Shown here: piece after piece, positions 35,260 to 43,119 of the stretch
Numbering within the stretch: position 1 is the first letter of the stretch
How the letters are laid out: every line of letters begins with the position of its first letter
Assembly (NCBI RefSeq): GCF_000196115.1
Contig: NC_005027.1
Span: 2,604,001 to 2,668,000, forward strand
Length of the DNA: 64,000 bases
Direction of reading: 5' to 3'
Source of the DNA: Rhodopirellula baltica SH 1
Lineage (GTDB): Bacteria; Planctomycetota; Planctomycetia; Pirellulales; Pirellulaceae
Program-made: the position numbers and the translations under genes
The notes under the pieces: generated by a model
The model's input: the letters and a program-made list of their open reading frames with translations, nothing else
Told to the model about the DNA's origin: nothing
Database searches by the model: none

Positions 35260-35877
35260 ATGTTTGATCTCGTTCTCGGAACCGGCAACGCAAAGAAGCT
35301 CGTTGAGCTTCGGATGATGTTGCCCGAAGAAACAATCGCCCTGACCGCGTTGTCAGAAATAGAAAACGCGATCGACGTGGTCGAAGACGGCGAAACGTTT
35401 TCCGCGAACGCTGCGAAGAAGGCGACCGAACAAGCCAAGCATCTTGAACGCTGGGTCTTGGCCGAAGACAGCGGATTGTCCGTCGATGCGTTGAAAGGCG
35501 CCCCGGGCGTTTACTCCGCTCGGTATGCCGGAACACATGGCGACGACGAAGCGAACAACGAGAAACTTCTGCGTGAACTGACGGACGTGCCAATGGATCG
35601 CCGCGGGGCACAGTTCAATTGCCACCTTTGTCTGTCTGATCCCGACGGCAACGTCCGACTCGCGGAGTCCGGAATTTGTCGCGGTCGAATCGCGACGGAA
35701 CGAAGCGGTGGCGCAGGATTTGGATACGACCCGCTGTTTGTGATCCCCGAATATCACAAAACATTTGGCGAGCTGAACCTGACCGTGAAGCGAGCTCTCA
35801 GCCATCGCTCACGAGCACTGCGTCTCTTCATTCCGCAATTGCTAAGATTGGTTCAGTCCAACTCGACTTCCGCATAA
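35260..35877 (+). CDS. rdgB: Non-canonical purine NTP pyrophosphatase (RdgB/HAM1)
   Basis: 205 residues from the ATG at 35260. It hydrolyses dITP/XTP to the monophosphate, cleansing the nucleotide pool. Family motifs: the N-terminal LGTGNAKKLVEL, ENAIDVVEDGETFSANAAKKA, LAEDSGLSVDALKGAPGVYSARYAG and SGGAGFGYDPLFVIPEYHKTFGEL with KRALSHRSRAL at the end. Length matches the family. It follows the SPOR-like gene directly and overlaps the 3' end of the convergent queD gene by 25 bases. Confidence 0.94.
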   Translation: MFDLVLGTGNAKKLVELRMMLPEETIALTALSEIENAIDVVEDGETFSANAAKKATEQAKHLERWVLAEDSGLSVDALKGAPGVYSARYAGTHGDDEANNEKLLRELTDVPMDRRGAQFNCHLCLSDPDGNVRLAESGICRGRIATERSGGAGFGYDPLFVIPEYHKTFGELNLTVKRALSHRSRALRLFIPQLLRLVQSNSTSA

Positions 35878-36281
35878 GTCTCTTCGCTTTCCCAAAGGCG
35901 AACCTTGTAAGCGGTCGCTCCGGAATCGCCCAGAATCGAAGGGCAGATCTTTTCCAGGAAGTGCTTGGCCATGTTCTCCGCGGTTGGATTGCTTTCCAGC
36001 TCGTAGATCCGGTGAGGCTCTGAACTGCGGATCGCATCCAATCCGTTCTGATCCTTTTTCCACAATACAAACGTGTGGTCCCAGTTCTCGTCGATCCAGT
36101 TCTTACAGCGAGTTTTGAGCTGTTTGAAGTCGAGGATACGTCCGATCGCATCCTGCTCTTCTCCGGTCACGTAGACCTCCAACACATAATTGTGCCCATG
36201 CAGGTTTTGGCATTTCCCTTCGTGGCCGACCAATCGGTGCCCAGAGCAGAACGTAAAGCGACGCATGATTCGGATGGACAA
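35853..36281 (-). CDS. queD: 6-carboxytetrahydropterin synthase (QueD/PTPS family)
   Basis: 142 residues from a TTG at 36281 with AGGA about ten bases upstream; an ATG at 36266 is the alternative. The zinc-binding histidines are visible in FTFCSGHRL and KCQNLHGHNYVLEVYV (the C-x3-HGH motif with the catalytic cysteine), and the C-terminal part has RLWESEETYAEVEL with the substrate-binding glutamate. The reaction makes 6-carboxytetrahydropterin in queuosine synthesis, or pyruvoyl-tetrahydropterin; the residues do not separate the two uses. Small convergent overlap with rdgB. Confidence 0.9.
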   Translation of the reverse strand: MSIRIMRRFTFCSGHRLVGHEGKCQNLHGHNYVLEVYVTGEEQDAIGRILDFKQLKTRCKNWIDENWDHTFVLWKKDQNGLDAIRSSEPHRIYELESNPTAENMAKHFLEKICPSILGDSGATAYKVRLWESEETYAEVELD

Positions 36282-36969
36282 GGGAGAGATTCCTGGGTTG
36301 AGAAGTTGTCAGGTAGTTGAGGGGTTGCCAAATGAACAAATAGACACGCAAACGAATCGACAGGCAAACGAATCGACAGGCAAACGATGGATAACGATCG
36401 TGGCACGAGGCAGCAAACCGCGGAAGTTGACAGGTCACTGGCGGGAAGACCGCATTTTCGCCGTCACCTGTCCCACCGAAACCGAGACTCGCCTCAATCG
36501 CCGACAGGTCCACTGCCGAACGGATCCTGTCGAGCACGTCAGAAAGAGCGAGTGAGAGCTGAGGCGTTCCGGCAACTCCAGCACGCGATATTTTCCGCGC
36601 TGGTCAATCTCTGGCTAGCCGCCTGGCCCCTGTTTGACCGCCGGGCTGCAGAGCCACGCGTGTTGGTTCGCCGTCTAGCTAGTTCTTTCCCATCGCCGGC
36701 AAAGGGTTTCTGATCCAAACGACTTTGTCGACCCCCACAATCAGATCCAAGAGAGGAATGCGATTCCAACCGCTGAAGGATTCGGGTGATTCTGTATACA
36801 CTCGGTTGGCGAATGGTCACTTGGCTGCCATAATGAGCGTTCCCCCTTCACTGGACGTCCCTTGGCGTGAGCTGAACCAACCTTGAGCGTGTCAATCGCG
36901 GCACGTGTCGGTGGTCGCTTTGTCGCCTAGGCGTTCCATCCTCCCTGCCCACGACGGAGCCCATTCTCG
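36282..36969. other. Long intergenic region with 16-bp tandem repeat
   Basis: About 690 bases. Open frames here have no ribosome binding site and no recognisable product. The only structure seen is a tandem repeat of GCAAACGAATCGACAG at 36348-36387 (2.5 units). It lies upstream of queD and of the DoxX operon and should contain their promoters. Confidence 0.5.
36348..36387. repeat. 16-bp tandem repeat
   Basis: GCAAACGAATCGACAG at 36348-36363 and 36364-36379, followed by the partial unit GCAAACGA. Perfect copies. Confidence 0.8.
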
Positions 36970-37920
36970 GTGGCCAAGTATCTGCTTTCCCCTTTGCGTT
37001 TGGCTGTCGGATGGGGAATCTCACCCCGGCTGCTCGGAACGATCGCGGTGGTCATGCTGACCCTCCTTCGTCTCACTATCGGCTGGCACTTCATCAGCGA
37101 AGGTATCGACAAATACCAGGCTGGAAACTGGTCCGCCAAGCCGTTCTTCGCCAACGCTCGCGGCCCATTTGCTGGTCATTTCCGCCAAATGGTGTGGGAT
37201 TACGACGGCACGATGCGACTGGATGTCGACCAAACCAATCTCACCTGGGCTTACTACCGCGATCAAATCTCCGAGCACTACGGATTTGATGACAAGCAGA
37301 AGATCGAAGCTCACAACAACTACAGCATCGCCGCCAAGCAACTGGCCATGGTGCTCGAGCTCAACGCAAACGAAATCCAGGAGTTCCAGCTTGGCCTCGG
37401 CCGGATCGAGGAACTGGATGGCGATGCGGTCGCTTCGGGAGTCAGCTCACTGAGCGGACAACGCGAAAGCGTTCGAAAAGAGCTGTCTCAGAAGATCGAA
37501 CCCGTTTTCAGCCAAATCGACGCGATCTGGGAAAATTACGAAACCGCTCAAAACAAAGTCGCGACGGCGGAACAACAGGCCCGTCATCTTGCGTATCCAC
37601 TGGTGCGACCACGCTTGCAAATGATGGACACCAGCGTGATTGATTCGATCGTCCCTTACTTCGACATGCTGGTGGGTTGGTGCCTGCTGCTTGGACTGTT
37701 CACACCCGTTGCCGCGTTAGCAGCAGCCGGTTTTCTCGGTTCTGTATTCTTGAGTCAGTACCCACCTTTGACTGGGCCGACATCCAGCAATTACCAGCTG
37801 ATCGAGTGCATGGCGTGCCTGGTGCTTGCCGCCACGGGCGCTGGTCGTTTCGCCGGCCTCGATTTCTTTCTGCATCTCATTATTCGAAAATTCAACGGCG
37901 ACGACGCCGCAACTGCGTGA
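36970..37920 (+). CDS. DoxX family membrane protein
   Basis: 316 residues, GTG start. DoxX-type helices are visible at the N-terminus (LLGTIAVVMLTLLRLTIGWHFISEGIDKYQ) and C-terminus (FDMLVGWCLLLGLFTPVAALAAAGFLGSVFLS, YQLIECMACLVLAATGAGRFAGLD), separated by a hydrophilic, coiled-coil-prone insertion of about 150 residues (residues 55-215), much larger than in ordinary DoxX. Sixteen bases separate it from the Gfo/Idh/MocA gene, so they form an operon. A quinone- or electron-related membrane role is suggested by other DoxX proteins but is not established here. Confidence 0.85.
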   Translation: MAKYLLSPLRLAVGWGISPRLLGTIAVVMLTLLRLTIGWHFISEGIDKYQAGNWSAKPFFANARGPFAGHFRQMVWDYDGTMRLDVDQTNLTWAYYRDQISEHYGFDDKQKIEAHNNYSIAAKQLAMVLELNANEIQEFQLGLGRIEELDGDAVASGVSSLSGQRESVRKELSQKIEPVFSQIDAIWENYETAQNKVATAEQQARHLAYPLVRPRLQMMDTSVIDSIVPYFDMLVGWCLLLGLFTPVAALAAAGFLGSVFLSQYPPLTGPTSSNYQLIECMACLVLAATGAGRFAGLDFFLHLIIRKFNGDDAATA

Positions 37921-37936
37921 CCGGGAGTCCTAGCAA

Positions 37937-39778
37937 ATGGTAGACAAGCTCAACGCCGATCAAAAAGAAGTCGGCTCACACAATTACTATTCCGCCGTCG
38001 GCAGTTACTACGACGTCAATCGTCGTGACTTCCTTCGCGGGATCGTCGCCACCGGAGCCGTCAGCGGCGCCGGCCTGGGTGCGGCTTACTTCGGATACAG
38101 CAAAGTCACCGACCCGGTCCGCGTTGCGGTCATCGGCACCGGCGACGAAGGCAACGTGTTGATTGGTGGTTGCAACCCCGAGTACGTGGACGTCAAAGCA
38201 ATCTGCGACATTCGTCCATTCAGCCAATTCCGAGCTTTCCACGGTGACTGGTCGTCCTCATCGGCTCTGAAACGCCGTCCGGGTTTGATCAGCGTTGCTG
38301 GTTACAAAGACGAAGCGGAAGCTCGCAAGAACGTCAAAGTCTATGACGGATCCAACGGCGGCATCATGGCGTGCCTGGACGATCCCGATATCGAAGCGGT
38401 GATCATTGCATTGCCACTTTGGTTGCACGCTCCCGTCGCCGCTCAAGCGATGGAACGTGGCCTTCACGTTCTGACCGAAAAACTGATGGCCCACAACGTG
38501 GCTCAGTGCAAAGTCATGTCGCGGATGGCCGGCAGCATGGAAGACAAGAACGGGAACCCGATTCACTTGGCGACCGGTCACCAACGTCACTACAACGTCA
38601 AATATCAAGACGCGATCAACCTGATCCGATGGGGTTTGCTGGGGCAACTGCACCACATCCGTGCCCAGTGGCACCGCAGCAACGTGCCTGGCGCAGATAG
38701 TTGGTCGATGCCGATCCCCGGTGGCGAAATGGTCAACGGAAAGAACTTCGATCGGATCGCGAAGGACATTGAATACCGCAAGAAGAAGCTGAACGAGACC
38801 ACTGACCCAGACGAAATGATTCGTTTGAAAATGGAGATCGATCAGTGGACCGCTTGGGACGCCGACAAAAGCGTCGACCCGAAGGAGTTTGGCTACGAAA
38901 ACTTCTCGCTCGGCGACAAAACCTTCAGTGCAATGGAAGAACTCCACCGCTGGCGATTGTTCGATCGCACCGGCGCAGGCCTGATGGCAGAACTGGGCAG
39001 CCACCAACTGGATGCCGTCAGCATTTTCCTCAGCTCGTTGCGTGACGACAAGAAGAAAGTTCACCCACTGAGCGTCCACGCCGTTGGTGGACGTCACATC
39101 ATGCCATTGGATCGTGAAGTCGGCGACCACGTCTACTGCATGTTCGAGTTCCCTGGGCCAGAATACAGCAGCACGTTCGATGTTGGTTACTACGACCGTG
39201 TCGAGCGTTATCCCAACCCGGAAAGCCCCGGAAACGGACCTGTTGCTGGCTACGAAACCGATCCAAACAAGAAGGTCGTTGTGACCTACTCGTCGATCAA
39301 CGGCAACGGCTTTGGTGGCTGGGGCGAAGTCGTCATGGGCACAAAGGGAACGCTGATCCTGGACAAGGAAACCGACGTTTACTTGTACCGCAACAGCGAC
39401 ACCAGCAGCAAAGCTGGAGTTGTGAAGAAGGACGCTGGCTTCGCCTTGGACACATCCGCCAGCGGCGATTATGCCGCTCCGGTTGCCCAAGCCGCTTCGA
39501 GTGGCCCAGTCAGTCGCGGGTACCGCGAAGAGATCGAGCACTGGGCCTACTGCATTCGCAACCCGGACGGCGAAAACAAACCTCGCTGCTACCCCGAAGT
39601 CGCCATGGGTGACGCGGTCATCGCGCTTGGAACCAACGTGGCTCTGAAGCGTTCAGCCAAGGGCGAAAGCGGTTACCTGCAGTTCAAAGAAGAATGGTTC
39701 GACATCGACAACGATGCGACTCCGGACGACAGCGACATCGCTGCGGAAACCGAGTTCATGAAGAAACCTGTGGCATAG
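37937..39778 (+). CDS. Tat-exported Gfo/Idh/MocA family oxidoreductase
   Basis: 613 residues. A Tat motif (NRRDFLRGIVATGAVSGAGLG) lies about 30 residues in, after a hydrophilic leader. The Rossmann fold shows VRVAVIGTGDEGNVLIGGC, then CDIRPF, DPDIEAVIIALPLWLHAPVAAQAMERGLHVLTEKLMAHNVAQCKVM, where the usual EKP of the NAD(P) site reads EKL. Later GHQRHYNVKYQDA and GAGLMAELGSHQLDAV match the C-terminal sheet. Such exported oxidoreductases are greatly expanded in planctomycetes and probably act on sugars or polyols, substrate unknown. The operon ends with a strong terminator 30 bases later. Confidence 0.9.
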   Translation: MVDKLNADQKEVGSHNYYSAVGSYYDVNRRDFLRGIVATGAVSGAGLGAAYFGYSKVTDPVRVAVIGTGDEGNVLIGGCNPEYVDVKAICDIRPFSQFRAFHGDWSSSSALKRRPGLISVAGYKDEAEARKNVKVYDGSNGGIMACLDDPDIEAVIIALPLWLHAPVAAQAMERGLHVLTEKLMAHNVAQCKVMSRMAGSMEDKNGNPIHLATGHQRHYNVKYQDAINLIRWGLLGQLHHIRAQWHRSNVPGADSWSMPIPGGEMVNGKNFDRIAKDIEYRKKKLNETTDPDEMIRLKMEIDQWTAWDADKSVDPKEFGYENFSLGDKTFSAMEELHRWRLFDRTGAGLMAELGSHQLDAVSIFLSSLRDDKKKVHPLSVHAVGGRHIMPLDREVGDHVYCMFEFPGPEYSSTFDVGYYDRVERYPNPESPGNGPVAGYETDPNKKVVVTYSSINGNGFGGWGEVVMGTKGTLILDKETDVYLYRNSDTSSKAGVVKKDAGFALDTSASGDYAAPVAQAASSGPVSRGYREEIEHWAYCIRNPDGENKPRCYPEVAMGDAVIALGTNVALKRSAKGESGYLQFKEEWFDIDNDATPDDSDIAAETEFMKKPVA

Positions 39779-39808
39779 TTGCCACGATTCTAAAAATGAC
39801 AAACGACA

Positions 39809-39838
39809 CGGCGGCCACTTGGCCGCCGTTTTTTTTTT
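39809..39838 (+). terminator. Rho-independent terminator of DoxX operon
   Basis: Stem CGGCGGCC / GGCCGCCG (39809-39816, 39821-39828), loop ACTT, followed by a run of ten T (39829-39838). Confidence 0.93.
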
Positions 39839-40144
39839 GCATTCAGCATGGCCACATGGTGCCCGGGTATATCGTGCCAGCCATCTTCCAACCGTCGCCT
39901 CAATCACCAGATTCGACAATTTACAACTTCACTTTTTCAATCGATCCCCCACCTCATCGCTCGTCACCTGCCGCCGCTCCGCAGATTGTTGAGCGTGGGG
40001 TTCTCAACCGAGACCTCGGGTCGAAAACCCGAGGCTGACAACTGTCACCGCTCCGCGGTTGTTCGATTCCCCAAACACAGCAGACCGGACGCCGCGAAGA
40101 TCAATTTTGACGCGACTTCCCGCCCCCCAAACCCCGCCTCAACA
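39839..40144. other. Intergenic region before sialidase-like gene
   Basis: About 305 bases, probably the promoter region. The one open frame through it is an upstream extension of the sialidase frame without a signal peptide. A hairpin CCTCGGGT-CGAAA-ACCCGAGG lies at 40014-40034. Confidence 0.45.
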
Positions 40145-41287
40145 ATGTCCCACCTCATGAACCGAACCATCCCACTTGCGGTCTGTTTCATCCTCTCAAC
40201 GCTTGGTGTCCTTCAAGCACAAGATTCCACATTCCTGGCGCCGCCAAAATACATCGGTCCACCTCAAACTATTCACGCGGTAACAAACCGAGCCTTCACG
40301 GGAATCCCCAGCCTTGCCGTCTCACGCGGTGGCCGACTTTGGGCAACCTGGTATGCAGGCAAAACCCCAAGGGAGGACGCCAACAACTACGTCGTTCTCA
40401 GCACCAGTGGCGATGGCGGAGAGACCTGGGAGGAAGTCCTCGTTGTTGATCCAGACGAGGATGGCCCGGTTCGAGCCTACGATCCCGAGCTGTGGATCGC
40501 ACCCGACGGAAAGTTAAGACTGATCTGGGCACAGGCCGTCGGCCATTTGGGAACGATTGCGGGAGTTTGGTTTCTGGAGATCGAAGATCCTGATATGGGG
40601 CAACCAGTTCACGGCGAAGCGAAACGCGTTACCGATGGAATCATGATGTGCAAACCGCTCGTCCTCTCGACCGGCGAATGGGCATTGCCCGCTTCGACTT
40701 GGCGTGAGACCGATGAAAGTGCCCGCATGATTGTCTCGGATGACCAAGGAAAGACCTGGGCGCAACGCGGTGGCTGCAATGTCCCCAAAGACGTTCGCGC
40801 CTTCGACGAGCACATGTTTGTCGAGCGGAATGACCAATCGATCTGGCTGCTCGCTCGCACGAAATACGGAATCGGCGAAAGCGTCTCCACCGATCGAGGA
40901 AAGACTTGGTCCGAACTGGCACCATCAACAATTGCCCACCCCAGCGCCCGCTTCTTCATCCGACGACTCGATTCGGGCAACCTGCTTCTGGTCAAGCACG
41001 GCCCCATCGAGGAAAGAACGGGGCGTTCTCATCTGATGGCTTTCGTATCGATCGACCATGGCAGAAACTGGAAAGGCGGACTGATGCTCGATGAACGTGC
41101 AGGCGTCTCCTACCCTGATGGTCAACAAGATGCGGACGGCGTCATCCACATCATTTATGACTACAACCGCACCAAAGACCGGCACATCCTCTTGGCCAAC
41201 TTTCGCGAAGAAGATGTTGCGGCAGGGAAAGCGATCACGGACTCAGTGAAATTGCAACAGGTGATCAGCGACGCGTCTGGTGAATAA
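40145..41287 (+). CDS. Exported sialidase-like (BNR repeat) glycoside hydrolase
   Basis: 380 residues from the ATG at 40145 (ATG at 40157 also possible); the frame is open further upstream but that part lacks a signal. Signal peptide: RTIPLAVCFILSTLGVLQA. The body is a six-bladed propeller with repeated Asp-box motifs: STSGDGGETWEEV, VSDDQGKTWAQRG, STDRGKTWSEL and VSIDHGRNWKGG, plus RLIWAQAVG and DEHMFVERNDQSIWLLAR in the catalytic face. It resembles planctomycete exo-alpha-sialidase family proteins; true substrate unknown. It is followed by a strong terminator and then by a sulfatase gene. Confidence 0.85.
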   Translation: MSHLMNRTIPLAVCFILSTLGVLQAQDSTFLAPPKYIGPPQTIHAVTNRAFTGIPSLAVSRGGRLWATWYAGKTPREDANNYVVLSTSGDGGETWEEVLVVDPDEDGPVRAYDPELWIAPDGKLRLIWAQAVGHLGTIAGVWFLEIEDPDMGQPVHGEAKRVTDGIMMCKPLVLSTGEWALPASTWRETDESARMIVSDDQGKTWAQRGGCNVPKDVRAFDEHMFVERNDQSIWLLARTKYGIGESVSTDRGKTWSELAPSTIAHPSARFFIRRLDSGNLLLVKHGPIEERTGRSHLMAFVSIDHGRNWKGGLMLDERAGVSYPDGQQDADGVIHIIYDYNRTKDRHILLANFREEDVAAGKAITDSVKLQQVISDASGE

Positions 41288-41362
41288 ATCCGCGGGTCAG
41301 TCACGCCGCACCCGATTCCATGTGTGGCGTAACCCACTGGATTTCAGAAACGATTTGCGACA

Positions 41363-41388
41363 CGGCGGCCTGAGGCCGCCGTTTTTTT
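41363..41388 (+). terminator. Rho-independent terminator after sialidase-like gene
   Basis: Stem CGGCGGCC / GGCCGCCG (41363-41370, 41374-41381), loop TGA, then seven T. The stem is identical to the terminator at 39809. Confidence 0.92.
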
Positions 41389-41522
41389 GGGCCCCGCCTC
41401 AATCGACTGGTTCGGAGTTTCAGCCCTGGTCGCTAGGATTGCCTGCTAACGCCGGCTCCCATGCCGCGAGCGTTCTGCTGAATGATCCAGCAACAATGAC
41501 AAAACACTCGAGGATTTGAAAC

Positions 41523-43091
41523 ATGCCTTCCACACGTCGCCTGTGTGCCTCCGTCGTCATGCGATCCCGCATCACGGTCCTCTCTGCAATGATGACCTGC
41601 CTGTCTTTGGTACTCACCAGCCAGAACGTCACGGCGGACAAGCAACCCAATATTCTGATCATCTATGCCGATGACCTCGGATACGGAGACCTGTCCTCGT
41701 ACAACGAAGACTGCGCCTACGAGACACCTCACTTGGATCAACTGGCAGCCGAAGGCATTCGATTCACGGACGCGCACAGCCCCTCGACCATTTGCTCCCC
41801 GTCACGCTACGGATTGATGAGCGGTCAGTGTGTTTTCCGAACCGGGCGGCGAACTACGGCGTTCGAAGGAGCGAGTGGGCCGAGCTACCTGCGACCGGAT
41901 GACTTATCGATCGCGGAAATGCTTCAGCAGGCCGGTTACAAAACAGCCATTTTTGGCAAATGGCACCTCGGGCTGACGTGGTGCGGCAGCGACGGCAAAC
42001 AACTGCGAGGTGGTTTCAAAGATGTCACGGAAATTGATTACGAACGAAGCACGCCGCTGATCGATGGCCCCAACAACCAAGGCTTTGACGAATCATTCGT
42101 GACTCCCAACTGCCCCACAACGGACCCGTTGTATCTGTATATCGAAAACGGCATGGTCCCCGTGCCCGCCAATCAACGACACAAGAGCGACACGCTTCCT
42201 AACCCCGGCGGAAAATGGCGATGGGACAACGACGAGGGATGGAAAGCCCCCGGCTACGAGTTCGTCGAAGCGGACGTGCTCTTCTTTCAAAAGACGCGAG
42301 AATTTCTTGGTGCTCACGTCAACAAGTCACCTGAGCAACCTTTCTTCGCCATTGTCTCCACCCAGATCGCACACGCCCCGGTACTTCCCGCCGATCAATA
42401 CTCAGGGTCCACGCAGGCCGGTGCCCGAGGCGATTTTGTTCGAGAACTCGATTCGCTCACCGGGGACTTGCTCGATTACTTGAAGGAACTCGGCGTCGAC
42501 GACAACACGCTCATCATCTTCAACTCCGACAACGGTCCCGAAACCATGCACACCGTGTGGATGCGTGAAGACCACCAGCACGACGCCGCTGGTGGATGGC
42601 GTGGAATGAAACGCGATGGATGGGAAGGCGGCCACCGTGTCCCCATGATGATGAAGTGGCCCGGACAGATCTCACCCGGTCGCATTTCGGATCAATTGAT
42701 CAACACGACCGACATCTACAAAACCCTGGCGGCGGTCGCAAACGTGAACCTGCCCAAGAACGTTGCCCTGGACAGTTTCAACATGCTTCCCGAGCTTCTA
42801 GGACAAGTCCCCGCGGGCGAGTCCATTCGCCCTCACATGATCACACAAAGTTTTCGCGGCGAATTTCAACTTCGAGTCGGTGAATGGAAGTACTTGGATC
42901 ACACCGGATCGGGAGGCAACAACTACAACGACCGAGTGCTCCAACCCTACGCGAAAAGGGTTGCTGAGACCGACTACCCGGGCCAGCTTTACAACCTGAA
43001 GCAAGACCCGATGGAGACAGTGAATCTATACGAACAAGAAGCCGCGAAACGGAAAGAGATGCAAGCGTTGCTAAAATCGATCGTCGAGTGA
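41523..43091 (+). CDS. Exported sulfatase (arylsulfatase type)
   Basis: 522 residues from the ATG at 41523 with GAGGA nine bases upstream. Signal peptide near residues 14-38. The catalytic site is ICSPSRYGLMSG with C91 expected to become formylglycine (CxPxR), preceded by metal-binding D50/D51 in IIYADDLGYGD; later FGKWHLG, FNSDNGPE and WKYLDHTGSG complete the family pattern. It removes sulfate esters from polysaccharides in the periplasm or outside. It lies after the sialidase-like gene as a separate transcription unit because of the terminator, and needs an anaerobic or aerobic formylglycine maturase encoded elsewhere. Confidence 0.95.
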   Translation: MPSTRRLCASVVMRSRITVLSAMMTCLSLVLTSQNVTADKQPNILIIYADDLGYGDLSSYNEDCAYETPHLDQLAAEGIRFTDAHSPSTICSPSRYGLMSGQCVFRTGRRTTAFEGASGPSYLRPDDLSIAEMLQQAGYKTAIFGKWHLGLTWCGSDGKQLRGGFKDVTEIDYERSTPLIDGPNNQGFDESFVTPNCPTTDPLYLYIENGMVPVPANQRHKSDTLPNPGGKWRWDNDEGWKAPGYEFVEADVLFFQKTREFLGAHVNKSPEQPFFAIVSTQIAHAPVLPADQYSGSTQAGARGDFVRELDSLTGDLLDYLKELGVDDNTLIIFNSDNGPETMHTVWMREDHQHDAAGGWRGMKRDGWEGGHRVPMMMKWPGQISPGRISDQLINTTDIYKTLAAVANVNLPKNVALDSFNMLPELLGQVPAGESIRPHMITQSFRGEFQLRVGEWKYLDHTGSGGNNYNDRVLQPYAKRVAETDYPGQLYNLKQDPMETVNLYEQEAAKRKEMQALLKSIVE

Positions 43092-43119
43092 ACCGATCGA
43101 GTGAGCAGCGGCTAAATAA

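Noticed and set aside
36348-36387. Possible CRISPR-like repeat
   Set aside because: Tandem 16-bp units directly adjacent with no spacers; only 2.5 copies.
38258-39541. 427-codon open frame antisense to the Gfo/Idh/MocA gene
   Set aside because: It mirrors a strongly coding plus-strand gene, has no ribosome binding site and its product has no recognisable domain; high-GC antisense frames are expected.
39848-40144. N-terminal extension of the sialidase frame by about 99 residues
   Set aside because: The extension lacks a signal peptide and crosses the region just after a terminator; the ATG at 40145 gives a proper signal peptide.
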